Source: DATBLQ01 sp036555325 (GTDB lineage Bacteria; Pseudomonadota; Alphaproteobacteria; Rhizobiales; Aestuariivirgaceae). From it: a stretch of DNA of 63,564 nt. Both the position numbers and the translations under genes were made by a program. The notes below the pieces were generated by a model. That model saw only the letters and a list, made by a program, of their open reading frames with translations, made no database searches and was not told the DNA's origin. Location of the stretch: positions 1-63,564 of the forward strand of contig DATBLQ010000033.1 of assembly GCA_036555325.1 (NCBI GenBank), read 5' to 3'. Shown in pieces: positions 15,481-24,513 of this stretch (position 1 is the stretch's first letter; each line of letters opens with the position of its first letter).

Positions 15481-16701
15481 ATGTTGCCTCCAGATATGCC
15501 GTTGGTGAGCGCGGCCTTCGTCGGCTCACTTGGCTTGAAATCTCTGCCAAGCAAAAATGCGGTTGCAGAAAATCTTCGCTTTGCGGCCAGTACTACTTTC
15601 GAAGGGCTGACTGCGGTGAGACCGTACTGGCGCGAGCTTGAGGAGCGCAGTGCGAATTCCAACCAGATCTTTCAAGGGCACGACTGGTGCTTCACCTGGG
15701 CTGATTGCGCAACTAGAGCACGATATTCCTTCAGCCCCTATGTCGTCGCCGCGTACGAGGCGAACAGGCTGGTTTTGCTATGGCCGCTGATGATTGTGCG
15801 CAAGAACGGCATGCGGATCCTGCGCTGGCTCAGCGAGCCCTGGGCACAATACGGTGACGTGCTTGTTTCGCCCGACCATGATGCATCCCTGCTCATGCGA
15901 TTGGCCGTGCGTCACATTCGCAAGGACCGTGTTGCGGATGTCATGTGGCTGCGACATGTCCGCGACGATGCTGCCTGCCATGACTTCCTGACCAACGCGT
16001 TTTGGTCAGCAGGGTATCGCGACGGCGCGCCCTATATGGATCTGACGAAATATGCAGACGAACGAGAATATCTCGCCCGATACTCCGGTAAACGCCGGCG
16101 GCATTTGAAGAAAGCTCGCAGCAAACTGGAAGCTTCAGGGCCGCTTGGTTTCGAAATTAATAAGGACGCTTCCTCCTTCCGGAAGATAGTTACCGACGTC
16201 CTCTGCCAGAAGCGCCTGTGGCTGAATGAACGCGGTCTCCACAGCGAGCCCATTGCTTCCGCTTGGTTGGAGGATTTCCTCATACAGCTCGCCTCGCGCT
16301 CGGGCGGGCTCAATCTCGTCACGTCTGCCACGACCGCCGGCAGCCGGGCGGTGGCCTATGAGATAGGGCTCCGCTATCGTGATCGGCATTGCAATTACAT
16401 AACCGCTCACGATGTCTCGCTAACCGACTTCTCACCCGCGCGCCTTCACATGGAACAGTCGCAGTGCCAGGCCATCAAAGACAGGGTTAAGGTATACGAT
16501 CTGATGGTTCCCCTCGATCGGCACAAGGAAGGCTGGATCTCGGGTCATGTGGCAGTCAGCGACTATTGGCTGCCGCTGTCGTTGGCTGGCCAGGTCAGCG
16601 GTCGTCTCTACTTCAGCCTTGCAAGGCCGCTTGCCCGAAAGGCTTATCACAAAGCTCCGCCCCGGTTGCGGCGATTGATGAAAAATCTGATCGGCGGTTG
16701 A
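15481..16701 (+). CDS. GNAT-superfamily acyltransferase of the BcsL/CelD (FemAB-like) group
   Basis: A 406-residue soluble protein. Residues about 45-300 match the CelD/BcsL-type acetyltransferases: FxxLTAVRPYWRELEERS at the start, IFQGHDWCFTWADC, YSGKRRRHLKKARSKL in the centre and the GNAT-like AVAYEIGLRYRDRHCNYI toward the end. Relatives are found with exopolysaccharide or cellulose genes, but no such genes are present here, so the acceptor is unknown. It is followed directly by an MFS transporter gene. The ATG at 15481 is used; no strong ribosome-binding site is visible. Confidence 0.7.
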   Translation: MLPPDMPLVSAAFVGSLGLKSLPSKNAVAENLRFAASTTFEGLTAVRPYWRELEERSANSNQIFQGHDWCFTWADCATRARYSFSPYVVAAYEANRLVLLWPLMIVRKNGMRILRWLSEPWAQYGDVLVSPDHDASLLMRLAVRHIRKDRVADVMWLRHVRDDAACHDFLTNAFWSAGYRDGAPYMDLTKYADEREYLARYSGKRRRHLKKARSKLEASGPLGFEINKDASSFRKIVTDVLCQKRLWLNERGLHSEPIASAWLEDFLIQLASRSGGLNLVTSATTAGSRAVAYEIGLRYRDRHCNYITAHDVSLTDFSPARLHMEQSQCQAIKDRVKVYDLMVPLDRHKEGWISGHVAVSDYWLPLSLAGQVSGRLYFSLARPLARKAYHKAPPRLRRLMKNLIGG

Positions 16702-16758
16702 ATGCACCCATGCGGGGACTGCATGGGATGCTTTGTTGCGTCATGCTATACCCGCCAA

Positions 16759-17982
16759 ATGTTCAATCGGCCCTCCATCCCCATCTCTGCCGCAAGCCAT
16801 TGGAAACGCCCCCTTTTGGCATTAATGCTCATGGCCGTGGCCAATCAGTTCGGTTTTGCTACTTGGAACGCATTGCATACCAACTTCGCCATCGAAGTCG
16901 TGGGCTTTGGCGGCCAGGAGATGGGAACTCTCCATACCTTACGCGAAATCCCAGGATTTCTCTCCTTCGCTGCAATCCTTTTTCTGTTGATCATGCGCGA
17001 GCAGACACTCGGCATACTGTCGCTCCTGACAATTGGAATAGGGGTGAGCGTAACCGGATTCTTCCCTTCCGCCCTGGGCTTCTATGCCACGACGATGCTC
17101 AAGTCGCTGGGCTTCCACTATTACGAAACCGTCAACCAGTCGCTTGCCCTGCAGTGGTTCGAAAAATCCAAGGCTTCCGCAAACATCGGCAAAACCGTCG
17201 CGGCGGCTTCCTTGGCAACCATTGCTGCTTATGGCGTGATTTTCATCACCTGGAAGTGGCTTGAGCTCGACTACAAGTTCGTGTTTCTGGCCGGCGGACT
17301 GCTGACGCTCGCCATCGCGATTTTTGCGTGGTTGTGGTTTCCGTATTATCGCGAAGTAGTCCCGCAAAAACGAAAACTGCTGCTCAAGTCCCGTTACTGG
17401 CTCTACTACGCCCTGACCTTCATGGGTGGCGCGCGGCGGCAAATTTTCATTATCTTCGCCGTGCTGCTCATGGTGCAGAAATTCGACTACAGCGTGGGCG
17501 ACATCACTCTCCTGATGCTAGCCAATGCGGTCATCAATACGCTCCTGGTGCCCAAGCTCGGCGCCCTGATCGGCAAATGGGGCGACCGAGTAACGATGAT
17601 CATCGAGAATACCGGCCTCATCATTATCTTCCTGCTGTATGCGGTCGTAAGCAATCCCTGGATTGCTGCCGGACTTTACGTACTCGACAACATGTTCTTC
17701 TTTCTGGGTATTGCGCAGCGGACGTATTTTCAAAAGATCGCCGATCCGGCCGACATCGCTCCAACCGCCGGGGTGGCGTTTTCCATCAATCACATCGCAG
17801 CGGTGACCATACCGATTCCGCTCGGCATCATTTGGGACCTAGACCCGTCAATCGTATTTCATATCGGCTCAACGATGGCATGCATCGCGCTTGTCCTTTC
17901 GCTGCTCGTGCCGCGTGACCCCCAGCCCGGTCAAGAGGTCGTGTGGCGAAGCGCTCAGCCGGTGCCTGCTGCTGCGGAGTAG
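16759..17982 (+). CDS. Major facilitator superfamily transporter
   Basis: An integral inner-membrane transporter of 407 residues with about 12 hydrophobic segments, beginning with PLLALMLMAVANQFGFATW and ending near VFHIGSTMACIALVLSLLV. The central loop after segment 6 is basic (VPQKRKLLLKSRYWLYY). The frame starts at an ATG at 16702 immediately after the preceding stop, but that would add 19 Cys-rich residues not expected before the first segment; the ATG at 16759 is preferred. The stop lies 3 bases before the flavin-dependent demethylase gene, suggesting that it imports the demethylase substrate, possibly a methylated amine or betaine. Confidence 0.8.
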   Translation: MFNRPSIPISAASHWKRPLLALMLMAVANQFGFATWNALHTNFAIEVVGFGGQEMGTLHTLREIPGFLSFAAILFLLIMREQTLGILSLLTIGIGVSVTGFFPSALGFYATTMLKSLGFHYYETVNQSLALQWFEKSKASANIGKTVAAASLATIAAYGVIFITWKWLELDYKFVFLAGGLLTLAIAIFAWLWFPYYREVVPQKRKLLLKSRYWLYYALTFMGGARRQIFIIFAVLLMVQKFDYSVGDITLLMLANAVINTLLVPKLGALIGKWGDRVTMIIENTGLIIIFLLYAVVSNPWIAAGLYVLDNMFFFLGIAQRTYFQKIADPADIAPTAGVAFSINHIAAVTIPIPLGIIWDLDPSIVFHIGSTMACIALVLSLLVPRDPQPGQEVVWRSAQPVPAAAE

Positions 17983-17985
17983 CGT

Positions 17986-20043
17986 ATGGCGCAACAAACG
18001 CTGATCCGGTCGAAAGATCCCCTTCTGCAGCCTTTCCAGTTAAAGCATCTAACATTACGCAACCGCATAATGTCGACGGCGCACGAGCCCAACTACCACG
18101 AAGACGGCATGCCAAAGGATCGGTATCGGCTCTATCACGTGGAACGAGCGAAAGGCGGAATCGCGCTTACCATGACGGCCGGCTCTGCCACCGTATCCAG
18201 AGATTCGGTTCCAGCTTTCGGAAATCTACATGCCTACAAAGACGAAATCGTCGGCTGGATGAAAGGACTTGCGGAAGAATGCCACGAGCACGGTGCCGCA
18301 GTTATGATTCAGCTAACCCACCTTGGCGCACGTACCCATTGGAATAGAGAAGACTGGCTCCCAGTTCTGGCTCCTTCGCCGTTGCGCGAACCTGCCCATC
18401 GCTCCGTCCCCAAGGAAATCGAGGACTGGGATATCGAACGCATTGTGCAAGATTATGCCAACGCCGCTGCCCGCATGAAAGCAGCGGGGCTCGATGGAAT
18501 CGAGTTCGAATGCTACGGCCATTTGATGGACCAGTTCTGGTCGCCGGCAACAAATGTCAGGCAGGATGAATATGGCGGTTCCTGGGACAACAGGCTGCGC
18601 TTCAGTTTGCAGGTGCTTGGAGCCGTGCGGAAGGCCGTGGGAGCTGATTTTATCGTCGGGTGTCGGCTCGCTGCCGATGAGAATTGGGAGAAGGGATTCT
18701 CAAAGGACGAAGGGCTGGAAGTTTGCCGGCGCCTTATTGCCACGGGCTGGGTCGATTTTCTGAACGTTATTCGGGGCCATATCCAACACGAGACGGCGCT
18801 GGTGCAAGTCGTCCCGATCACCGGCATGGCGTCCGCTCCGCATCTTGACTTTGCCGGTGAGGTGCGCGCAGCAACTAAAACGCCGGTCTTCCACGCCGCG
18901 CGTATCAGTGATCTCGCGACTGCGCGCCATGCCGTGGCAGAAGGCAAACTGGACATGGTGGGAATGACCAGGGCCCACATTGCCGATCCGCATATCGTTT
19001 CGAAGCTTATGGATGGACGAGAGAGTGAAATCAGACCCTGCGTCGGCGCGACCTATTGTCTGGAGCGCATTTACGAAGGGCTGGAAGCTCTTTGCATCCA
19101 TAATCCTGCAACCGGCCGCGAAGCCACGATGCCGCATGTCGTTGCGCCGCAGAAGGGCGCCCGGAAGTCGATTGTTGTGGTGGGTGCGGGTCCTGCCGGT
19201 CTTGAAGCGGCCCGCGTGTGCGGGGAACGAGGTTACCGGGTCGTAGTGCTTGAAGCTGCGGGCCAGGCGGGGGGTCAGATCAGGCTCGCAGCACAAATCA
19301 AGCGGCGAAGGGAACTCATGGGCATCATCGATTGGCGCCTCACCGAATGCGAACGATTGAAGGTCGATCTGCGGCTCAATACCTACGCCGAGGCAACCGA
19401 CGTGGCAGCGCTGGAGCCAGACATTGTGGTCATTGCCACCGGTGGCTTGCCGACAAAACAGACGATTGAGACCGGCGCAGAGCTCGCAATATCGAGCTGG
19501 GACATCTTGTCGGGCGATGCAAAGCCATCCGAGAACGTGCTGTTGTTTGACGACAATGGCGCCCATCCGGGCCTTGCTGCGGCAGAAATGGTGACAGAAG
19601 CCGGCTCGAAACTCGAGATCGTGAGTCCTGAGCGATTTTTCTCACCGGAAGTCGGAGTCCTCAATCTCGTTCCCTATATGAAACTCTTTGAATCGCACAA
19701 TGTGAAGATCACCACCATGATGCGGGTGCGCTCATTGCGTCGGGAGGGCAATAAGATCGCCGCCACGCTCTGGAGCCCGTACACGGAGCGCGATGCCGGC
19801 GAACGTGTGGTGGAGCAGGTGATCGTCGAGAACGCGACCCTGCCCCTGGCTGATCTCTATTTTGAACTCAAGCCCCATTCAGCAAACCGGGGTCGTGTCG
19901 ATTACGATGCCCTGCTTTCCGGCAGACCTCAGCCCAGTGGTGCAGCCGGCGCCTTTGAGCTCTACCGCATTGGCGATGCCGTGGCTTCACGCAACATCCA
20001 TGCGGCAATCTACGATGCATTGCGGCTATGCAAGAATTTCTGA
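17986..20043 (+). CDS. TMADH/2,4-dienoyl-CoA reductase-type FMN-FAD oxidoreductase, N-methylproline (stachydrine) demethylase-like
   Basis: A 685-residue fused flavoenzyme: an N-terminal old-yellow-enzyme FMN barrel (about 10-370), then an iron-sulfur segment, then a FAD/NAD domain with VVVGAGPAGLEAARVCGERG (about 395-415). Relatives include trimethylamine, dimethylglycine (DgcA) and N-methylproline (StcD) demethylases, which release formaldehyde from N-methyl groups. The cluster-binding motif reads C-V-G-A-T-Y-C, then 11 residues, then C; the second Cys of the usual 4Fe-4S set is Ala. The barrel retains substrate-pocket residues in FECYGHLMDQF. It follows the MFS gene by 3 bp. Substrate assignment is from similarity in memory and context. 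Confidence 0.75.
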   Translation: MAQQTLIRSKDPLLQPFQLKHLTLRNRIMSTAHEPNYHEDGMPKDRYRLYHVERAKGGIALTMTAGSATVSRDSVPAFGNLHAYKDEIVGWMKGLAEECHEHGAAVMIQLTHLGARTHWNREDWLPVLAPSPLREPAHRSVPKEIEDWDIERIVQDYANAAARMKAAGLDGIEFECYGHLMDQFWSPATNVRQDEYGGSWDNRLRFSLQVLGAVRKAVGADFIVGCRLAADENWEKGFSKDEGLEVCRRLIATGWVDFLNVIRGHIQHETALVQVVPITGMASAPHLDFAGEVRAATKTPVFHAARISDLATARHAVAEGKLDMVGMTRAHIADPHIVSKLMDGRESEIRPCVGATYCLERIYEGLEALCIHNPATGREATMPHVVAPQKGARKSIVVVGAGPAGLEAARVCGERGYRVVVLEAAGQAGGQIRLAAQIKRRRELMGIIDWRLTECERLKVDLRLNTYAEATDVAALEPDIVVIATGGLPTKQTIETGAELAISSWDILSGDAKPSENVLLFDDNGAHPGLAAAEMVTEAGSKLEIVSPERFFSPEVGVLNLVPYMKLFESHNVKITTMMRVRSLRREGNKIAATLWSPYTERDAGERVVEQVIVENATLPLADLYFELKPHSANRGRVDYDALLSGRPQPSGAAGAFELYRIGDAVASRNIHAAIYDALRLCKNF

Positions 20044-20105
20044 GCACCTAAGCCCCCGACATGAATCGGGTGGCCGCGCCAGGATCTTTGATGTAGCCCG
20101 ATCCG

Positions 20106-21032
20106 ATGGTGCAGACGATCCGACTAACCATGGGAGCAATCGAATGGATGATGCTGCTTGCCTTGAGCATCATCTGGGGTGGTTCATTCTTGCTCAATTC
20201 GATTGCTTTGCGAAGTTTCGATCCCTTTAGCGTGGTGGCGCTGAGAGTTGGCATCGGAGCAGTTTGTCTATGGCTCATCGCGATTATGCTGAATTACCCA
20301 TTTCCGCAGGCACGCAAGCTATGGGTTCGTTTTCTTTGGATGGGGATTCTCAACAACGCGATTCCATTCACGCTCATCGCCTGGGGGCAGCAATACATCG
20401 CATCTGGTCTCGCCTCGATTCTCAACGCCACTACGCCTCTCTTCACCGTGCTTGTCGCCCACGCCTTGCTTGCTGACGAGAGATTGAGCGTTGCTCGTAG
20501 TGCCGGGGTCGTGATCGGCTTTCTCGGTGTCGCGATCATGGTGGGCGCCGATGCTCTCGGCAAGCTGGGGATCGAGATTTGGGCCCAATTGGCCGTTCTT
20601 GCTGCCTCGTTGTCCTATGCCGTGGCTAGTGTTTTCGGACGCAGATTTGCCGGCGTTCCTCCTATGGTCACGGCGGCCGGCCAGGTGACCGCATCGAGCC
20701 TAATAATGATTCCTTTGGCGCTGGTGGTGGAAAAACCCTGGCAGTTGGAGGCTCCCGGCTTCGAAGCCATAGCTGCGGTCGCAGGACTAGGAGCAATCTC
20801 CACGGCTGCGGCGTACGGTTTATATTTTGCCATCCTCAGCCGCGCCGGGGCGACAAACCTTGTGCTGGTTACGTTCTTGATTCCGCCAAGCGCAGTGCTG
20901 CTCGGCGTGAGCGTTCTCGGAGAGAGCATAACGGCGATGCAATTGGCCGGGACCGCCGCCATCGCGGCGGGACTTGCGCTAATCGATGGCAGGGTTCTCA
21001 GACCTTTGACATCGGCTGGGCAAAGTCGTTAG
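20106..21032 (+). CDS. EamA-family (DMT superfamily) transporter
   Basis: A 308-residue inner-membrane protein with ten hydrophobic segments arranged as two EamA repeats; the first repeat contains LSIIWGGSFLLNSIAL and the second LAASLSYAVASVFGRRFAG. Members export amino acids or other metabolites by exchange with protons. An alternative start at 20130 (MGAIEWMM) fits the first segment equally well. It is placed 62 bp after the demethylase gene and 11 bp before the YeeE-like pair. Substrate unknown. Confidence 0.82.
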   Translation: MVQTIRLTMGAIEWMMLLALSIIWGGSFLLNSIALRSFDPFSVVALRVGIGAVCLWLIAIMLNYPFPQARKLWVRFLWMGILNNAIPFTLIAWGQQYIASGLASILNATTPLFTVLVAHALLADERLSVARSAGVVIGFLGVAIMVGADALGKLGIEIWAQLAVLAASLSYAVASVFGRRFAGVPPMVTAAGQVTASSLIMIPLALVVEKPWQLEAPGFEAIAAVAGLGAISTAAAYGLYFAILSRAGATNLVLVTFLIPPSAVLLGVSVLGESITAMQLAGTAAIAAGLALIDGRVLRPLTSAGQSR

Positions 21033-21043
21033 CTCTTTTGGAT

Positions 21044-21469
21044 ATGGCTACGGAATTCACCCCCCTCGCCTCGCTCATTGGAGGCGTTCTTATCGGTTTA
21101 GCAGCGGTGCTGATGATGATCGGCAACGGCCGAATCGCCGGGGTCAGCGGCATCGTGTCATCGCTTCTGAGTTTCAAGAACGGCACACAAGGCTGGCGTG
21201 CGGCATTTCTCCTAGGGATCCTGGCGGGCGCAAGTCTTGCCGCGGCAATTGGGCTTTATGATCCGCTATCAGTTCAGTTTCCTGCGAAGGGAATGCTCGC
21301 CGCGGCGGCTGGTCTTATCGTGGGGGCGGGAACATCAATCGGCGGCGGTTGCACGAGCGGTCATGGCATCTGCGGTCTTGCTCGGCTGTCGCCGCGGTCG
21401 GCCGTAGCAACCGCGATATTCATGAGTGTTGCCCTTGTCGTTGTGTACATAACCCGTCATTTGTTGTGA
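21044..21469 (+). CDS. YeeE/YedE-family membrane protein (first half)
   Basis: A 141-residue membrane protein with four hydrophobic segments. The motif GAGTSIGGGCTSGHGICGLARLSPRS near 90-115 contains the conserved CTSGHG of the YeeE/YedE (sulfur transport, DUF395) family, whose E. coli member imports thiosulfate. The ATG at 21044 is preferred to a TTG at 21038. Together with the next gene it forms the two halves of a complete transporter, as is usual for split members. Coupled to the downstream half across 7 bp. Confidence 0.82.
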   Translation: MATEFTPLASLIGGVLIGLAAVLMMIGNGRIAGVSGIVSSLLSFKNGTQGWRAAFLLGILAGASLAAAIGLYDPLSVQFPAKGMLAAAAGLIVGAGTSIGGGCTSGHGICGLARLSPRSAVATAIFMSVALVVVYITRHLL

Positions 21470-21476
21470 GGGCCTC

Positions 21477-21893
21477 TTGCAAATAGCAATAGCGTTGATG
21501 TCTGGATTGCTGTTCGGCATGGGTCTTGCCATTTCCGGGATGGTCAATCCGGCGAAGGTTCTCAACTTTTTCGATATCGCCGGAAGTTTTGATCCAAGTC
21601 TCGCTTTCGTCATGGCGGGCTCGCTTGCAGTCACATGGATCGGCTATCGCTACGCCTGGCGGCAGCAAGCCCCCGCTTACGCGTCCAAATTTCACCTGCC
21701 ATCGGCAAGAGATCTCGATGCCAAACTTGTCGGTGGCTCGGCGTTATTCGGTCTTGGTTGGGGATTGTCCGGGTTCTGTCCCGGCCCGGCAATCGCCAGT
21801 CTCACTACTTTTTCCCTCGAGCCCGTAATCTTCCTTGTCGGCATGGTGGCGGGCATGCTCGTGACCAGGCTGCCAGCGGTGCGAACGGCTTGA
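21477..21893 (+). CDS. YeeE/YedE-family membrane protein (second half, DUF6691-like)
   Basis: A 138-residue membrane protein complementary to the preceding gene. It has GLLFGMGLAISGMVNPAKVL near residues 9-28 and GLGWGLSGFCPGPAIASL near 95-112, the second carrying the conserved Cys-Pro-Gly of this family. Start is a TTG at 21477. The pair probably moves a small sulfur compound such as thiosulfate or persulfide. No sulfur-oxidation or sensor gene lies beside it. Confidence 0.82.
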   Translation: MQIAIALMSGLLFGMGLAISGMVNPAKVLNFFDIAGSFDPSLAFVMAGSLAVTWIGYRYAWRQQAPAYASKFHLPSARDLDAKLVGGSALFGLGWGLSGFCPGPAIASLTTFSLEPVIFLVGMVAGMLVTRLPAVRTA

Positions 21894-21899
21894 CAGGCA

Positions 21900-23018
21900 T
21901 CAGCCGATTTGGATGCCGGCATGGCGAAGAACCTCGATGAGCCGGTCGTGAGGCAAAGCGACCGACGTACGACCGTCAATTCCCGTCATGGTTTCGTTAG
22001 CCAGCATCGAATCGATGATCGCTTCCTCAACGCACTGGGCCACCGCTTCAAAAAGGGGATCCATTTGGCTGTTCGGCAGGAATTCCATCTGCCGCACCGA
22101 TGTTCCCGGCGCAAAGGCCGCATCATTGGCGGTCGAAAAGGCGAGAAAGATGTCGCCCGAGCTGTTGTGACCCGATGCTCCCGTGCGGGCAAGGCCGATG
22201 GGTACGCGTCTTGCCAACCGCTTGAGCTGGTGCGCCAAAAGGGGCGCATCGGTTGCAATCACAACAATGATCGAGCCAGCCGGTTTTCCGCGCAACTCAT
22301 TGCCTGGCATCATCCTACCCGCAGGTACCCCCAGGATCGTCAGCTCCGGCCTTAGCCCAAAATTTGATTGAACAAACGCGCCCAGACTATGGTCTTTTCC
22401 CGCTATCGTTACGAGGCGCGAGGCCGTTCCTGATCCACCCTTGAAATCGTAACAAATCATCCCCGTGCCGCCACCGACGCTACCCAATTCAAGCGGTCCG
22501 CCCCGAGCGGAATCGAGTGCTGCAAATACATGCTCCGGTTTCACATGGAAGCCGTTGATGTCGTTGAGATCGCCGTCGAAGGTTTCGGCCGCGACCGGCA
22601 AGCTCCAGCGCTCCGCGTTCTTTGCGTCCCGCTTGATCATCCACTCAATCGTTGCGTCCCTTGATGTGCCGCAAGAGTGTGTATTGGTGATGGTGATGGG
22701 CGTGTTCAGCTCTCCGGACTCATCCACCCACAGAAGGCCGGTCATTTCGCCGTTGCCGTTGAAAGACCAGCTGGCTGCGGCGCAGGGCAAATTCGCATTC
22801 AAGTGGCCGCGGGGGAGGATTGCTGTAACTCCGGTCCGGACAGGGCCGTTTCCGCGCACGAGCTTTCCCTCTCCGCGAATAAGAGTGCAGTAGCCGACCT
22901 CGACAGGAGAAATGTCGGTGATTGAATTGAATGGGCCGGGCCTTCCGGGAAACGGCAAGCCCAATCCCCGTGCCCTGAGTTTCCCCGAAGGGGTTGCCCT
23001 CCAGCTCTCCGTCACCAT
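21900..23018 (-). CDS. P1-family peptidase (DmpA-type L-aminopeptidase/D-esterase)
   Basis: A 372-residue N-terminal-nucleophile peptidase of family P1/S58. DmpA of Ochrobactrum (375 residues) is cut between Gly249 and Ser250 to expose the nucleophile; the matching site here is G248-S249 in KPAGSIIVVIATDAPLL. Other family marks are TNTHSCGTSRDA (residues 111-122) and LGSVGGGTGMICYDFKGG (178-195). It is expected to self-process into alpha and beta chains in the cytoplasm and to release N-terminal amino acids, including D-residues as amides or esters. Convergent with the YeeE pair; it starts 4 bp after the ferredoxin reductase stop. Confidence 0.88.
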   Translation of the reverse strand: MVTESWRATPSGKLRARGLGLPFPGRPGPFNSITDISPVEVGYCTLIRGEGKLVRGNGPVRTGVTAILPRGHLNANLPCAAASWSFNGNGEMTGLLWVDESGELNTPITITNTHSCGTSRDATIEWMIKRDAKNAERWSLPVAAETFDGDLNDINGFHVKPEHVFAALDSARGGPLELGSVGGGTGMICYDFKGGSGTASRLVTIAGKDHSLGAFVQSNFGLRPELTILGVPAGRMMPGNELRGKPAGSIIVVIATDAPLLAHQLKRLARRVPIGLARTGASGHNSSGDIFLAFSTANDAAFAPGTSVRQMEFLPNSQMDPLFEAVAQCVEEAIIDSMLANETMTGIDGRTSVALPHDRLIEVLRHAGIQIG

Positions 23019-23022
23019 AGGC

Positions 23023-24051
23023 TTAGGCCACTCCGAGCTTCTTCTGCAGGCTGGTACTGGACGTCGTGTACTGAAATAGCAACTTCTCGCCCGGATTCTT
23101 GATGTGGAATGCCTCCTGCGCCATCAATGCAGCCTCATGAAACCCTGAAAGAATGAGTTTGAGTTTGCCGGGATAGTGATTGATATCGCCGATCGCAAAA
23201 AGCCCGCGGACCGAAGTCTCAAATTTTTCCGTATCGACGGGAATGAGGTTTTCATTGAGGTTGATGCCCCAATCGGCCACCGGTCCCAATTTCATCGTCA
23301 GCCCAAAGAAGGGAAGCATGGTATTCGCATCAATGGAAAACCCGCCCTCGGGCCCCTTGACCTGCACCGAGCTAAGCTCGCCGTCCGTTCCAACGAGACC
23401 GGTCACCTGACCCAGTTTGAAACTCACTTTGCCTTCTTTCACCAGCGTGCGCATCTTGTTGACGCTGTCCGGGGCCGCGCGGAAATCATCGCGGCGATGC
23501 AGAAGCGTTAGAGTGCGCGCTACCGGATGCAAATTGAGCGTCCAGTCGAGCGCACTGTCGCCACCACCGACGATCAGTATGTCTCTGCCTTTGAATGCTT
23601 CAATCTTCCTGACGGAATAGAATACCGATTTTCCCTCATAGGATTCGATGCCGGGTATTGGGGGCTTCTTAGGCTGAAAGCTTCCCCCGCCAGCAGCAAT
23701 CACCACGACCTTGCAACGGAAATTCAATCCACCATCGGTTCTCAGCTCGAAATCACCGTCGTCGAGCTTCCTAAGCTCGGTCACCATCTGGCTAAAATTA
23801 AAGCGCGCTTTAAACGGCTTGATCTGTTCCATCAACCTGTCGACCAACTCTTGGCCGGTAACATAGGGCAGCGCTGGAATGTCATAGATCGGTTTTTCGG
23901 GGTAAAGCTCGGCGCACTGGCCGCCGGGGCGATCGAGAATGTCAATCACCTCGCATTTGATATCAAGGAGGCCGAGCTCGAATACTGCGAAGAGACCGCA
24001 TGGCCCGGCTCCAATAATCACGGCGTCAGTTTCAATGACTTCGGCATTCAT
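23023..24051 (-). CDS. Ferredoxin-NADP reductase, thioredoxin-reductase-like type
   Basis: A 342-residue FAD/NADPH two-domain enzyme. FAD motif AVIIGAGPCGLFAVFELG near the N-terminus, NADPH motif ILIVGGGDSALDW in the middle, and GLFAIGDINHYPGKL near the end. There is no redox-active CxxC, which separates it from thioredoxin reductase and places it with the TrxR-like FNR of Bacillus and Chlorobium. The frame is open to 24120, but the ATG at 24051 with AGGGAAA upstream gives the standard length. The 2Fe-2S ferredoxin gene lies immediately upstream, so the two likely form an NADPH-ferredoxin electron pair. Confidence 0.87.
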   Translation of the reverse strand: MNAEVIETDAVIIGAGPCGLFAVFELGLLDIKCEVIDILDRPGGQCAELYPEKPIYDIPALPYVTGQELVDRLMEQIKPFKARFNFSQMVTELRKLDDGDFELRTDGGLNFRCKVVVIAAGGGSFQPKKPPIPGIESYEGKSVFYSVRKIEAFKGRDILIVGGGDSALDWTLNLHPVARTLTLLHRRDDFRAAPDSVNKMRTLVKEGKVSFKLGQVTGLVGTDGELSSVQVKGPEGGFSIDANTMLPFFGLTMKLGPVADWGINLNENLIPVDTEKFETSVRGLFAIGDINHYPGKLKLILSGFHEAALMAQEAFHIKNPGEKLLFQYTTSSTSLQKKLGVA

Positions 24052-24079
24052 TCGGATTTCCCTAGTAGTGACCGGTGCC

Positions 24080-24400
24080 TTAGAATTGCTTTTCCGGAAT
24101 TCGCACAACCAGTCCATCAAGTTGTTCGGTTACTTTTATCTGACATGACAGGCGGCTGTTGTCGCGAACATCGAAGGCGAAATCGAGCATATCTTCTTCC
24201 ATGTCGCTGCGTTTGCCAGTGGCTTCCAGCCACTCGGGTTCAACGAACACGTGACAGGTTGCGCATGCGCAGGCACCTCCACAGTCGGCGTCGATCCCGG
24301 GCACCATATTCTTGACCGCCGTTTCCATTACAGTCATGCCCGGCTGTGCATCGAAGGACTGAGATGTTCCATTGTGTTGTATATAGGTAATCTTGACCAT
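24080..24400 (-). CDS. 2Fe-2S ferredoxin, adrenodoxin/putidaredoxin type
   Basis: A 106-residue soluble electron carrier. Cluster ligands are C40, C46 and C49 in ADCGGACACATCHVF (pattern C-x5-C-x2-C) with the fourth Cys in RLSCQIKV near residue 86, the standard spacing of vertebrate-type ferredoxins. The gene precedes the ferredoxin reductase by 28 bp in the same orientation. Such pairs usually feed cytochrome P450 or Rieske oxygenases; none is seen in the window, so the terminal acceptor is unknown. Confidence 0.9.
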   Translation of the reverse strand: MVKITYIQHNGTSQSFDAQPGMTVMETAVKNMVPGIDADCGGACACATCHVFVEPEWLEATGKRSDMEEDMLDFAFDVRDNSRLSCQIKVTEQLDGLVVRIPEKQF

Positions 24401-24513
24401 AAATGCCGGCGACTGGTTAAGCGGTAGCAGCAGACGGCAGGCTTATTAGGGTATCGGCCAGCTAAAGACAATGCGCCATTCACAGACCGGCATCCGGCTG
24501 GTTGTACGCGACT

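Noticed and set aside
20055..20070. CCCGA/TCGGG inverted repeat after the demethylase gene as a terminator
   Set aside because: Stem is only 5 bp and no T run follows; the downstream gene is in the same orientation.
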